This document shows positions 36,616 to 48,795 of a stretch of 64,000 nt of DNA, one piece after another. The DNA lies in NCBI GenBank assembly GCA_007844125.1, contig CM017556.1, forward strand, positions 21,364,057 through 21,428,056, written 5' to 3'. Origin of the DNA: Sinonovacula constricta. Its lineage: Eukaryota; Mollusca; Bivalvia; Cardiida; Solecurtidae. How positions within the stretch are numbered: position 1 is the stretch's first letter; every line of letters begins with the position of its first letter. The notes beneath the pieces are model-generated. The model had not been told where the DNA came from and made no database searches. It was given only the letters and a program-made list of their open reading frames with translations. A program made the translations under genes and the position numbers.

Positions 36616-37554
36616 TGCGATATAACAAAACATACAAGCACACAAAACAATAAAAATAATAAATAATAGTGTAACAGTTTAAATCTTAAAACAAATATAA
36701 AGTTTAGTTTTGCTTAAAATACATTACATGAAATTTGCTACGCGTCTTTACTTTAGTTTTGAAGCGACCATATAAACAAATCAAACAATAAGTCTAAATC
36801 CTTGGACTACATTTTCGGATAATATAAAATTATTTTTCCGAAGAGCTCATCAAAAACAAACATGTATCAGTTTTACTAAAGAAAGAGTCGACATAAAATA
36901 TGTACATGTAGATTTTAGCTACATAGGTGTGTTGCATCATACATAAGTATAGCCAGATATTTGTTTTCAAAGAACTGATTGTCACATCTTACTTCTAAAC
37001 CTTCGTAGCACGAATAAAACAAAGGCCAGACAAGAAAATCAGCTCTCGTGTATCCATCTGATCATGATGTTTACGATATGCTGCTGGCTATGACTTGTTA
37101 CTTTTGTATTTAAATTGTTTACTAGCATCATGTCAAAAAGGGGTCAAGTTTTTAAATGGCGTTAAGCGCCTTTGTACAAATATAATGACACAACAGCACA
37201 TGTTCAAGTAAAAGTGACATTATACATGCACTATAAAAACAAGTGTATCACAATATGGCCTAGAGATCAGTAAGATCAGTGATTATAGACTGACTACAGG
37301 TGTTTTAACTAGCTTACAAATTTGAAAAAACAACAACAATGTAATAAGTTAGAATTAAGTAAATGTTAACATTAAACAATTGAGCAAGCTAGGAGTCAGT
37401 TGACATCAATAAATAGCATTTCGCTATTACAGTAATTTTGTATTGGAAAACTGATCCAAACTGTCAGTTACCTGCTTTATGACGTATTTCCTGCATATTT
37501 ATTGGAAGTTTTCATTTCTATTTTTAATACTTACGAAACCAGGTGTAAGCATCG

Positions 37555-37800
37555 CAGTCGGTCATTTAGCCGACTGACCGTTCCAAGGCGGTAACTGCTG
37601 TTTTTCCTTTGTGTGTGTTGAGTCTGGTCTCTGAGAGTTTACATTTACATTTACCCTGTTTGCCTTTGTCTAGAGGTAGTTTAGATTTAGATATCTGAGG
37701 AAATTTAGGACCTTTTCTTATAAACCTATGCATAATAAGGATGCGCGCGAATGCAACAAAAAGGTGGGCCATTTTACGGCCGTACTCAATCATTGAAATG
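37555..37800 (+). mobile_element. Dispersed repeat with AGTCGG hairpin head
   Basis: The head AGTCGGTCATTTAGCCGACT can fold (AGTCGG with CCGACT) and is followed by GACCGTTCCAAGGCGGTAAC. The same head occurs at 46,803 on the plus strand and near 41,030 on the minus strand. The sequence after the head differs from those copies, so the right border is uncertain. Class unknown. Confidence 0.45.
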
Positions 37801-39700
37801 AAGGAACATAAAATTATTTAATAAATTTGTGAACAAGTAGTCTGTGGAATTGTAAGAACATACATGTAACACACATATTTTAAAATTTGTTGATGATTAG
37901 TATTAATTTTCCAAAACTATGTGGTAAAATTTGAGTGTATTTATTACTCCTCATGTTTTGCTCAAATGTGCTCTTAGTTCAACATTTTTTTTAATATGTT
38001 TAGTTTTTATATTGTACACATACATACATGTTACGATGGCATATTTTAATAATTATTACCTACTAGCAGACAATTTAATAACATAATCATATTGTGACAT
38101 TCACATACAGATAATGCTATTTACACTATCGGTTGAAACATTTAAAACTTAGCTCAAATATTTGTCAGTCCGTCTTCTCCTCACGTGCATCTCACCGGTT
38201 ATACCAATCAAGTATTTTGTGTTTAGATTTTAAATATAATGTATGTTGTCTTTTATCAGTAATTTTGTTTTTATTATTTGCAAATAACAGATATTTAACC
38301 CCAGCCTATGTGCTTTATATTGTGTAAATTATATTAATATCTTTTATTGAAGATATTTCCCTATGAATACCGTGTTACTTCTTTTTACAACATTGAGACA
38401 CCGGCACCATGTACTGCAGCACATGGGAATCAAACCCAAATCTCGACAAACCAAAAGCCTTAAGGGGTTTTGGTACACTGTATTCTAATAGTGAATGCTA
38501 CACAGACCAGAAACATATTTTGAATCGCCTCGCATTTACAAAAAGGACTTGATGAATTTTGCCTGATCGATTTAAAGAAATTACACCAATATTGGACGTT
38601 GGTCTGTACGTGGTCATTTGACGTGCACAAGAAAATACATGCAATGAATATTAAGGAATTCATGCACTCTTTTCTACATATCCATGCATAAAGAATCACA
38701 ACACAGCTGTCCTTTAATAGGCATATGAACTTACATGCCAAAATAATAAATAACGGGTAGATAAGTTGGAAGTGGTAGAGTACCGATATGTACCAAAAAC
38801 AACCATGATTCCTTTTGACACTCGAAATAGTTTTTAGTTTCTCAACAATTCAAAATATTGTTTAAAATTGCAATAGTTCGTTGTTACAATGGCTTTTAAA
38901 TGTGCCGGTGTTAAGGTATTGTTGACGCCTGACATAGTGAGTTATGAGAAAACGTAAATATTTAAAACTGGCGCAAGAGATTAAGTTTGCTGTTTGAGAA
39001 TTTGACTCTACGGAAGACGACTATAAAGGAATGATGGTTTGAGCTCATACATTGTATCAAGATTGGCATGCGATGTACTAAGTCGCTTCTTCTGATATTT
39101 TTGATATAACGAAAGCTCCCAAGAAAAGAATCTTTGTTATTGTTTTTTTCTAAATCTGAAAAATTACATTACAGTTGAAAAAAATCTTAAAATGTCTTAG
39201 ATCTTATTATTTATATACAATCAACATTTAAAATTAAAATCTTAGTTAAAGTCAGAAAGAAATATTTAAGATCTTTAGATAATGTATCACTGTTTATTTT
39301 CCCCAGCTTCTGAAATCTACGATGTTTTGAGCTTGTCGATTTAACGTTCATTCCTAAAGAAGATCCGTAGTATATTCAAGCTCCGACCACTATGAACAGA
39401 CGCACGAGCGGATTATACGGATATTTAACATTTTTTCTTGCAGCGGTTAGCTGACTGAGTGTAAATATAAGACTATACATATGCATACCGACGAGTACCT
39501 AAGGATAACGATTTAGCTACGAAGCTGAGGAATGCACAACGTTTTTGATTTTACACAGCTCAAGAATTACAATTATTGTCCACAAATTTGCAAATGTACT
39601 AATCAGATAGCTAACAGTAACTGTTAATACATGAAATACTGAAATACTGAAGTAATGAAGCTTCCTTTAAAACGCTCAAGCAAATGCAAGGGTACGTGTA
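37801..39700. other. Spacer without recognisable genes
   Basis: AT-rich. A weak minus-strand B-box-like GGGTTTGATTCCCATG lies near 38,425. The 93-codon minus-strand ORF at 38,460 and the 64-codon plus-strand ORF at 38,133 have no supporting signal. Confidence 0.35.
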
Positions 39701-39704
39701 GTTG

Positions 39705-39868
39705 CAAGGCTGGTGGGAATGGTGTCAGGATTAACATTTCTGGGTGTGGTATCATGCCAGATGTTCACAGCATGCTATACACAGTGAAGAAAGCACTATA
39801 TCTATCGCAAGTGGACACTGTCTCCAGATAACTAAAATACTGTTGGTGGTACGATAACCCCAATACAT
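39705..39868 (+). mobile_element. Second-family SINE, 5'-truncated
   Basis: It matches the reverse complement of 31,165-31,300: GGTATCATGCCAGATGTTCA, AGTGGACACTGTCTCCAGAT, and then the 3' end AACTAAAATACTGTTGGTGG and TACGATAACC. The tRNA-like head is missing. Confidence 0.65.
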
Positions 39869-40564
39869 AAACATAATTATTGAAAATACACACTTGGTTT
39901 CCTGACTTTAATTTGAGCCGATTAACAGCCGAATCAGAAATTAAAAATAATTGTCAAAAAGCCCACATCTGGGTGTTTTGCCGTCATAACATTTCGTTTT
40001 ATTATTTAAATATATAAACTACATTGTTCATCTTGATTAAATTCTTCGGTTTTCGAACGTATTTTGTTTGTAAAGCGCGTCTTACTGGTGCATTTAGCAT
40101 TTAGTTTTCCAAGCCTTCTTCACGCGTGAGTTTATGTCGATGTTTGGATGTTGATACATTCATGTACTAAATCTTTCAGCAGACCTGCGATGCACCAATG
40201 GTTCTATCAAAACGTTTTACCTCGTTCATCCTCAAGCGAAGTAGCTGGATGTCGCTAAAATGACTTTATTCTGGGGCTGCGATGGGATCAACAACAGCAA
40301 TAGCAAAATCGGCAATAGTATCATCAGCAACAGTAAGATGTCAAACTATCAGCTGAAATGGTCGTTTATGCTTTTTTTCTTCATGTCGCTTTAAGTTTCA
40401 GTCGTAAAGCTATCACGAAAGTAAGGACATCCGAGAGATCGGGAGTTCTGCTCACGGGAATAGTGTTTTAGTTAGTGTCTTCGAAGTAAACATTTTCATG
40501 TGGTTGCTAGCACCAGGAAGAGTACAAACACCAGAGCGAGTGTTCAGGACTGCAGGTATAGTGC

Positions 40565-41035
40565 CGCCATTACGAGCCTTCAAGGCCATAACATCGGATC
40601 TTTCGAACTATTCTTATGAAGGTTGTATTTGACGACAAGCCTTCATGTATATGTATATCAAATACTCCATTTTGCATGTAACGATAGCAGATCATTTTCT
40701 TTGGGTATTTGAAAATAATAAATGAATCTCTAGTCATGACATTTTCGTCAAAATTGAGATAAGGAAATCTTAGTAATGCAATCGTTAATTGGATTTCTTC
40801 ATTTTCTACTTTTTGTTTAGCGGTATAGGGATTTTCGCTAAATATAGATTTCAATGACAACTTCTTATGAGCTTTGCAACATATACAAAATCTGAAAAGG
40901 CACGGGACCAATGTGTTCACATGCAAGCCAAATAGAAAAGTAAGAACGAACCTGTGATAAGTCATTTAACAAAAAGAGCAACGCCGCCACTTATCGCCTT
41001 GGAACGGTCAGCTGGCAATATAAACAGACTGGGGT
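40565..41035 (-). mobile_element. Dispersed repeat (same head as 37,555), minus strand
   Basis: Read on the minus strand, 40,854-41,030 matches the insert at 46,795-46,971 of copy C: CCCAGTCTG head, GACCGTTCCAAGGCGATAAG, GTTAAATGACTTATCACA, GTTCTTACTTTTC and TATGTTGCAA. A 131-codon minus-strand ORF (40,570-40,965) overlaps it and reaches further. It has no recognised domain and may belong to the element or be chance. Confidence 0.5.
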
Positions 41036-43480
41036 GCTTAAACCTGTTTTACAGAGATCTAAATATATTGGACGAAAACCTGTTCTTCAATGATAAAATG
41101 TTGCGGACATTTATTATTTAATACAAAATATTAGAAGTAAACCAGAATAATATTGTTACATAAGTTTATGACCAACAGGTTCAACCAAGTATGGAGAACA
41201 TGTTCTTAAAATAGCTAACTATGCTACGTGTTCAGATATTGGATTGACCGAACCGAAACTATGTTTGTAGTGTTACAAGTTAATTCTACCACAACTACAG
41301 GACAATACCAGGAAGCGTTCAATTAGAAATATTTTTGCACTCTCTTTAATGTAACTTTCGGTTCAAAGTGTCTGTTACCACCTGAAAGGGATTGATGTAA
41401 TGTGACTCATAAAAGCACATACACCGAAACTCCCACTGGGAAATATTCGTGAAAGCCATTCTTCAATCCATTCACAAAACCTTACGTTTTTTGCAATACT
41501 TATAACTATTCCTTACCCCCCGTTTAAAATAATTTGATATGCATAATCGATAGGGTGAGTCAAAGTCCTAAGACTCGTGTTTCGTGTTGCTAGTTTTAAC
41601 TCTTAAACTTTAAAGCAGGAATTGACAAGACATAGACAAGTGTGGATTCAGATCATTTTGCTTTATTTGTTTGGCGGTTTTCAAGTGAACACCTCATGCT
41701 TGGCTAACTACAGGAATGATGTGCAAGCGACCTATATACACATACACCTGTTTAAAATATACTAAAGATCGGCAAAATAAACTCAATCGCTGCGCACTTT
41801 GATACCGCTTCGTCTGAATAGCAGGCTTGAAAATAACAACAACAGCAACAAACATATCAGAGGTGGAGGTGGAGGACAGTGGGGATGGGTTCGGTGGGGC
41901 CGGTGTGTGTGTGCGTGTCGTGAGGGGTGTCTGGGCTCAGCACAAGTATTCATTACTTAGCTTCGATTCATTTATGTAAAGGTGAGGAACTGAGAACAGA
42001 CATTAAACAAACTAAGAAAAAACGTATATTAGTAAAGATTCAAATGAATATCGATCGTCATCGTGTGTCGACAGTCTTTATATATATTTATTGACGTCAA
42101 AATTAGACCACTTACATCATTAATAAATCTAATTATTTAAAATTAAAATAAGACACGCCCATTTCAAAAGATATTACAAAAGATAAATTACTAAAAAAAC
42201 ATAAACGAAATAGTATTAAACATACACGTAAATGCATGCGAACAACTGGTCCCATTTAAATACAGACGGCAGATAATATATAATATTGTACTGTAACTCA
42301 TATTAGTATTATTAATGATATATCAAACACAAGTGTAGCTGACATAATGAACCATTTATTCGATTCAGCTAATTGAACTGGAAAACGACAGAAGTCAACT
42401 TTTCAATTAAGCATAGTGAACAAAATTCATGAAAAAAAGCATGTGGTGGCTTTTTAAATGAAGAATATTAAAAGATAAAAACGTGATACATATCTAAATC
42501 CTTTAAAAAAACAGAAGTTATATGTAGACCAAGATTCGATGAAGTTAAGAAGAAGACGGACAGGTGAGCTTCATCATAAATAAATGACATGGAACACCAG
42601 CATGGTTTGCTTTACTTTTCCATGATTATATAACTCTTAGGTTATGACTTGCATATTTTTTCTTTAATTATTTATCGTTGTTATTAACATGTAAAAATTT
42701 AAAGCTGTTCATTTAAATGTGTGTATTATCTGTGTGATGGTGGTATTTTGAAGCTGTACTATTCTGACCAGAAAAATTTCACAAAAACGGCTAACTGCAA
42801 ATATAACATTACAAGAACACTCTTTGCACCCTTTTTATGCATAAATTAAAACCAATGTTAAAAGATGGTTCAAAAAAGAGATAATTCGCTATTTACTTAA
42901 GGTTTTACAATGTACAAACATGGACATATAAGAACTGATTACTGAGTAACGGTTACAATAATAACAACAACTATGCCAAAAGTATGTTTATTTTCTCCTT
43001 CTCACTCGCTTTTCCGCCTCCTTCATATTTTATTTATTTTTTGCCCTCTCTACCTTTTACTTCAGTGCAAACATAGCCTTAACCTAATGAAAACGCGAGA
43101 AGAAACTTTAAGGAGCCTAAATAAATTCTGGTCATAAGGTGCTGTTTTAAATTGGAAATAAGATACTCTGTCTCAGTTACTTTAACTATAAGTATAACTA
43201 TAAGTATAACAATATCTATTTTAAACTGTAACTATATATAACTATATAACTGTACATTGCGTCATTTTGATATATACATGTACATGGTTTGGGCGACTCA
43301 ATGATCATATTAAGGTAAATGCCAATCTAATAGTAACTCCGTGCATTGTTTTCAGTATATTGTAAATCTATCTTGAAATCATTTGACGACACGAATTTAC
43401 AACGGGAGTATCTAACCAAGGTATTTGAAACCTATTCAAAACTAACATTTAATACGCTACCTTTCTCTCTTTATATTTCT
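41036..43480. other. Spacer upstream of pseudogene C
   Basis: AT-rich sequence with a GT-rich patch near 41,900 and a small tandem repeat near 43,185-43,215 (AACTATAAGT units). Receptor exons upstream of 43,493 were not found. Confidence 0.4.
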
Positions 43481-43492
43481 TTCAAATGTCAG

Positions 43493-43660
43493 GCGGATGT
43501 TGCGAGTACAATGCATTTGACTCCTTTTAGATTCAGGTAACTTCAAACTGAGACAGTTTACATGCGCTAAGAAGACTTCATGTGGACCTTTACAGGCGCC
43601 CTTCAATAGGTGATCATCATGTAAATACTAATTTTTGAACTCTGTGGTGATACGACATAA
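43493..43660 (+). pseudogene. Pseudogene C: broken second lectin exon
   Basis: After TGTCAG it reads GGCCEYNAFDSF, then stops. In a shifted frame SAKKTSCGPLQAPFN matches SAKRNCGPLQAPFN of receptor B, then it stops again. The closing YVVVEYEC is lost. Homology with 16,515-16,711 is clear despite these breaks. Confidence 0.6.
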
Positions 43661-43999
43661 ATGCGTTTCTAAGTAAAATATGTTCGTACAACTACTAGGC
43701 TTTGGTAAAGAGGGGGTTTGAGTCGTGGTGTATAGAATTAAGAAAGCTTTTATGAATTAATATGTTCTTATCTGAAGGACTGTTCACATATAAAGACAAC
43801 GTTATCCTGTTTCTTTTAAACACGGAATTCATATACATGCATAATTAAATATTGATTGGTCGTCTTGGATTGTCAAATTTATAGAAACATTTATGAAGTT
43901 TCTTTTTTCTTGCAAATATTGTTTGCGACATTCTTATGTCCATTTATATTAGTTGTTCCTAAACAATGATTGAGCTTGCTTATTACTTCTCTTTTCCAG

Positions 44000-44350
44000 A
44001 CGAAATTCCGACAACTCTAGCACCCACAGTCAAACACACGACACAACCAGGAACATCAACCGCCAGTACCACTACAGTGCCACCTAGTTAATCCAAACAT
44101 CCAATCACTGCGCCACCATTACCGACTGCAACACTATCTTAGAAAACACTTCAATAGCTTTTTCAGCGGCTACATCAAGTTTATCTTATGCTTCTTCGAC
44201 AAACTCCCCGACATTAGCAGCAAGCAGCAGCACAAGCGCAGCAAAGAAGTTCTTGATACCGGTATCTTCAAACTTTACTGCGTCTTCGACACCGTTGCCT
44301 ACGAATTAATCGAATGACACACCCGAAGCATCCAATTCTACAAAAGCAGA
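44000..44350 (+). pseudogene. Pseudogene C: mucin-like stalk exon
   Basis: It reads EIPTTLAPTVKHTTQPGTST in one frame until a stop at 44,088. In another frame it reads FSAATSSLSYASSTNS, LAASSSTSAAKKF and TPEASNSTKAE with one stop near 44,310, ending at GAAG|GTGAAA as in receptor A. Ser and Thr dominate. The exon is several times longer than the stalk of receptor B. Confidence 0.55.
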
Positions 44351-44479
44351 AGGTGAAATTTTATTTGCAGGACCAAAGTTAAGGCGACTCTATTAGATTT
44401 AAATATGCACTTTTCAGGGAGAATATGAAGTAAACATTATGATCGAACATATAAACATTAAACTGAAATGTTCGTTTTG

Positions 44480-45470
44480 ACTTAACTGTTGACTCTAGAC
44501 GATTGTGTTCCTCATCCAGAACCGATGTAATCTGATAAGCAGCAAAGAGGACTTCAAATTGCGAAACGACCACCCACCCTTCTATTTTCGAAAAAAACCC
44601 AAAAAAACCAAAGATTTCAAAATCGCAGTTCATGCGCTTTTAACTGAGCCACGTTCTGTTATTCGTCACGTACATGTTCCAAAAACTGATATAAGATATG
44701 ACAACGATTATGTTCCTGATCAAGAACCGAGTGAAGCTGATCTAAACGAAAGAAAACTCCATATACCAATACGACCCCCCTTGATTTCCAGAAAAGAAAA
44801 ATTCCCCAATCGCAGTTCATGCGCTTGTAACAGATCCACGCTCTGATGTCAGTCAAACACATCTTCCAATAGCTGGTGTAAGATATGACAACGATGATGT
44901 TCCTGACCGGCAGAAACTGAAATTTCTGGTTCTACCACAGTAACGACAAGGGCTATTGCTTTATATAATCCATCTTTCAAGAATAAGTTAAGGAATTGTA
45001 GAGAATCGAAGCAAAGAATGAACTAAGAAGATGCACATTATGACACAGCATATGATGCAAACAACGATGTAGGTTTATCAGCACATAACATGAATGGTAA
45101 ACTTTCAAGTTCTGAAGTACTGAAAGATTAATCCTACAGCGAATGACCATTGTGCGATATTGATTATAAAGGAACCGTTGAACTTGAACGTGATGTGATC
45201 AACAATGTTAGAGCACAAACAGCAATGATTTATGACACTGATGGATATCTTGCACCGGATACGCTACACGGTCAAAAAATGCACAAGGTGGATTCAAAAC
45301 CGATTTAAGACATATAAGTAACACGCATAATGATTCAATGAGAGCAGAAACACCAACTGACAAACGTATATCTGGTAACAGGAACAGTCAACGCGACAAA
45401 GAAATTCGCTACCATGCGATAAACAGTGAGGCAAATCCAAATCAGAATCCTGTATAATAGACAAACCAAA
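44480..45470 (+). pseudogene. Pseudogene C: A-like cytoplasmic tail with internal repeats
   Basis: A module of about 190-200 bp is repeated roughly three times (starts near 44,485, 44,651 and 44,840). The better copies read HVHVPKTDIRYDNDYVPDQE and THLPIAGVRYDNDDVPD. Later come YDTAYDANND and AQTAMIYDTDGYLAPDTL, aligned with 1,115-1,560 of receptor A. Frames change several times. DGYLAP is shared with receptor B, which ties A-, B- and C-type tails together. Confidence 0.5.
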
Positions 45471-46215
45471 TGCAGAGATCAAAGTGAAACAGATAAGTAT
45501 AAATGAAAGTGTTTCTTATTCTAGGCTTTTAAACATCAAGTGTGTTTGTCATAGTGACATACATTGTCCGAAATGTTAGTACAAGTTTTGATCGGCTATT
45601 TAAAAAACAACAAAGTACGAACTAAGACAGGAAATGAGTATAGATTTTGTGACATTAATACTATTTTACACTGTATGAATTCGGCTAACTTAAACTGTGT
45701 ATGAAATATCTACTTTCTGAAGAAAAAAATACCTTGTATTTACAAGACAATTAACCGTTTGATAATTCCTGAATAGATAATTGCCTTGACAAATCATCAA
45801 ATTAGTTACGCGTTTTTCTGTGTGTAAAATACACATGTATATTTTACTCACCGATGCAAAACAATACATATTAAATTTTCTTAACATATTATATCTTCTA
45901 TGTAAAAATTAAATCTATATGCAATTCAAAGATTATAATCTTGACACAACTTCAGTGGGACAATGGTGGCAGATGTAATAAGGCATCCCTAGCCAAGGAG
46001 TTCGGCAGTTTTTGTTTGCAGTTCTGCAGTGAAAAAACCGAAGTCTACAATGGTAAAGTAGAGTTTTGTACATGTACAATGTTTGTGTATTTGTCGTTAG
46101 TTAAACAGTGCGTTTCTAGTTTAGATAAGTATAGAGATGCAATCGGTGATTTCTTCTAATGCGGGCCACCTTTATATTCATCCGGTCTTGCCTTGCGTCC
46201 TCTGCTGTAATGCAA

Positions 46216-47317
46216 GGTATGCAATATAAATTTAAACACAACAGCGACACCGGTCCCGTAGGAAGCAAGAACAGTCCGACATATCAGAATGTCCACTCCG
46301 TAATATCACGAAATGGCCAATTACATCCTCCATCTCAAGAGCGCAAAAGCCGATTTCAGAAAGTAAAGGACCAAACGGATAGAATTATCGCTTTCTTCCG
46401 AAAGAGTCCGTCAAATGTTGATTTACGAGCGATGGACGCCAGGGGACGAGAAAACTCCGGATCATCGTATGATCACATCAATGTCACGGCAACATTGAAA
46501 GGGAAACTAACGGGACATGACCATGTTTATTCGCACACAAAGGACGTTGGTGGGGCGGGTAAAATGACAATGGAACCCAGCGCAGTGTCTCTTGGCGATT
46601 CATACATCGATTTCAAGTTTGACAAACTTGCCGAATCGGCCGCCACAGTTTCCATCCTCTTCTGCAAAACCGTCCTTAAATCCTAGTAGTCTAACACCTA
46701 TACTACTTACGTCTAAGAACGACTCATTGACGTACGATTATTCGACTGAAAGCCCAAGGGGTTCAATGTCGGATGTATCCCAACACTCTTAAAGCGCCCC
46801 AGTCGGTCCATATTGCCGACTGACCGTACCAAGGCGGTAACTGTCGGGTTTTCTCCTTTCGTTAAATGACTTATCACAAATTTGTTCTTACTTTTCGCTT
46901 AGCTTGCATGTGAAATACCTTTGTTCTGTGCCTTTTCGGAGTTTGGTATATGTTGCAATGTTCATAGGACTTTGTCATATATTCTTATTATTGAAAAAAA
47001 AATGGCGAAACAAACAAGCCACTTGTGTACGAGTACGCTGATAAAAGTGACCATGAAACAGAAGGAAATAGTTCCGTGCCATTTATGAAGCTCAACCTTA
47101 CATCGTTCTACGAGGATGTCTACTGTGAAATGCAAGAAAAGCCGATCAATCGACAACAGACATTATCCGATGCGGACGGATACCTTGCGCCATTTCCAAC
47201 GCTCACAGAGGCACAATTAAATACAGAAATAAACCAATCTGGAAGCGAGGCTTCAGACCCGATTTTGACGTCAGGTCTTTCGTCAAATGCTTCATTCGCT
47301 AAGTCTCAGTCAACAGG

Positions 47318-47320
<3 letters not shown>
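46216..47320 (+). pseudogene. Pseudogene C: B-like cytoplasmic tail
   Basis: It aligns with 19,748-20,700 of receptor B. The first frame carries SPTYQNVHSVI, KVKDQTDRIIAFFRKS, SSYDHINV and SYIDFKFDK and stops at 46,686. The +1 frame carries LPNRPPQFP, LTYDYSTESPRGS and stops at 46,792. After an insertion it resumes with YEYADKSDHE, SFYEDVYCEM and DADGYLAPFPTL. A 60-bp block of receptor B around the frame change is missing here, but the frame relation is the same. Confidence 0.6.
46793..46985 (+). mobile_element. Mobile-element insertion inside the tail of pseudogene C
   Basis: It is absent from receptor B at 20,357 and matches the minus strand of 40,854-41,030. It starts AAGCGCCCCAGTCGG, has the AGTCGG/CCGACT hairpin head, and ends near TTTGTCATATAT. 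The flanks share TCTTA (before 46,793 and near 46,985), a possible 5-bp target-site duplication. It adds an in-frame stop. Confidence 0.6.

Positions 47321-47384
<64 letters not shown>
47321..47384. repeat. (TA)n microsatellite at the end of pseudogene C
   Basis: About 32 TA units directly after AGTCAACAGG. Receptor B has only GTAATATATATAG at this place, so the tract expanded in copy C. Confidence 0.95.
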
Positions 47385-47390
<6 letters not shown>

Positions 47391-47485
47391 TTATCCAACC
47401 TCTTCGAGCTTTACTTTCAAACATTTTGACCCTTTATATATATATATGTTTGAAAGTAAAGCTCGAAGAGGATGGATAATATTTA
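47385..47485. repeat. 40-bp inverted repeat with 21-bp loop
   Basis: The left arm is 47,385-47,424 and the right arm 47,446-47,485; 39 of 40 bases pair (arms carry CTTCGAGCTTTACTTTCAAA and its complement). The right arm matches the end of receptor B (20,757-20,796). The left arm is an inverted copy of the same stretch and extends into the loop. Confidence 0.9.
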
Positions 47486-48654
47486 TACATGTATAACACT
47501 TAAAACTTCACATTACCAATGACACACAATTCGTTAATCTCGCAACGAAATGTCGTCTTAAAGATTGAAGCAATGTATTTCAGAGTTTGTCAAAGAATTC
47601 CACTTTTACATTAAAATTATAATAGCTATTCTAAATTTTTCGGAAGTACTTGAAATTAGGTCTCTTTGTAAAAATGATATATGTCTACGTATCATTATTT
47701 GTAAATTTGTAATCAAAAACCATTTTATTAGTAGTAAGTAAAATGGTGTCGTTCCTTACATATTGACAACAATTGAGCTATTATAAAAGAAGGACACATT
47801 CCCGGAAACACTAAATCAAAATTTGTATTCAATGAGAAATTTGCATTGTTGCAAATATGTTTATTATTGTCCATTTTTACATTTCTGTCACATCCTTTAT
47901 CACTGTCCAGACTTTTTACTGATTATGCCATATACATGTTATCTGTGTGTTTGGCAAACCAATGAATGTGTATACCCTGTTTACGTGTTTGTCAAAATAA
48001 CAAATGTGTACGCTGTACTTAAGATTGTGTTTGCCAAACTAACGACTTTCCCAGCAATACAAAAATGTGAACGACAGATTAAAGACTGCGCAATCAATTG
48101 TAAAGGATACGATCATGCAATTAAAATGTTCGTCTCTGTACTGCCATGTTTGTCAAATGTTTGTCTGATCGGTTTTCAATATGAAAATCATTTTTTGTAG
48201 TACACATATAGTAGTAAATTTACTTGATAAACTTTCCTTGCTACCACAAAACTCATTTACATTGTCCCGTTAGACAATTGAAATGACATTGCTATATTCC
48301 TTATTTGAAACACTTGACAGAAGGGAAAGTTTTGGAACACCCTTTTCCCGAACATAATAGTCAGCCTTAAACGTAAAGCTCATCATTCTTTTGAACACTA
48401 CCATATGCGTAATGGATGGTGATAACACTTGTTTCGCTTTCCTCTCCCAAAAAGCACCTGGTCTTTGTGTACATTTGTATATTGTTGATAGCTTACAATA
48501 CCTTATCGTTTGCTGAAAACTCCATACCAAAGGTTTAAAACTCATTCAAGGGATTTCAATTTTGTGACTTTCCAGAGCCTTCCAAATATAAGATTGACAT
48601 TACTTCAACGGGAATTGAATAACATAGCGTCATTTCACTAGTATCAACCAGTCG

Positions 48655-48795
48655 TCAAACTACCCTTATATTTGCTTGAGCGTTACCACTACCATTTTTA
48701 ACGACTTTGATATGTCGCGGCCCGGGATCGCACCCGGGGCCTCCCGTACCTGGAGCCGACGCTAACCGATTACGTTAGCAGGTCCGGTACGACCA
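48655..48795 (-). mobile_element. Second-family SINE, head and part of body
   Basis: On the minus strand: GGACCTGCTAACGTAATCGG, then a B-box-like CCCGGGTGCGATCCCGGGCC. The body fragment AAAAATGGTAGTGGTAACGC follows. It is absent at the matching place of copy 1 (21,955), so it inserted after the duplication or was lost from copy 1. Confidence 0.6.

Larger units (their letters stand above)
33530..37550. other. Spacer without recognisable genes
   Basis: Up to about 34,460 it is shared with the second duplication; beyond that it is AT-rich. Contents listed separately are a small ORF at 35,611 and a tRNA-like SINE at 36,481. Minus-strand ORFs of 72-78 codons near 35,044-35,676 show no domain or splice support. 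Confidence 0.4.
43493..47485 (+). pseudogene. Receptor pseudogene C (fused A-like and B-like parts)
   Basis: This is a decayed relative of receptors A and B. Parts in order are a broken second lectin exon (43,493-43,660), a long mucin-like stalk (about 44,000-44,350), an A-like intron start joined directly to A-like tail sequence (44,480-45,470), then a B-like tail (46,216-47,320). No TM exon was found. Stops occur in the lectin exon, in the stalk (44,088 and near 44,310) and in the A-like tail. The B-like tail keeps YQNV, YDHI, YDYS, YEDV and DGYLAPFPTL but is split by a mobile element and loses its natural end. It probably arose by unequal exchange between an A-like and a B-like gene. Confidence 0.65.

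Noticed and set aside
40570..40965. 131-codon minus-strand ORF as a host gene
   Set aside because: It overlaps a dispersed repeat found also at 46,793 and has no recognisable domain; kept only as part of the element.
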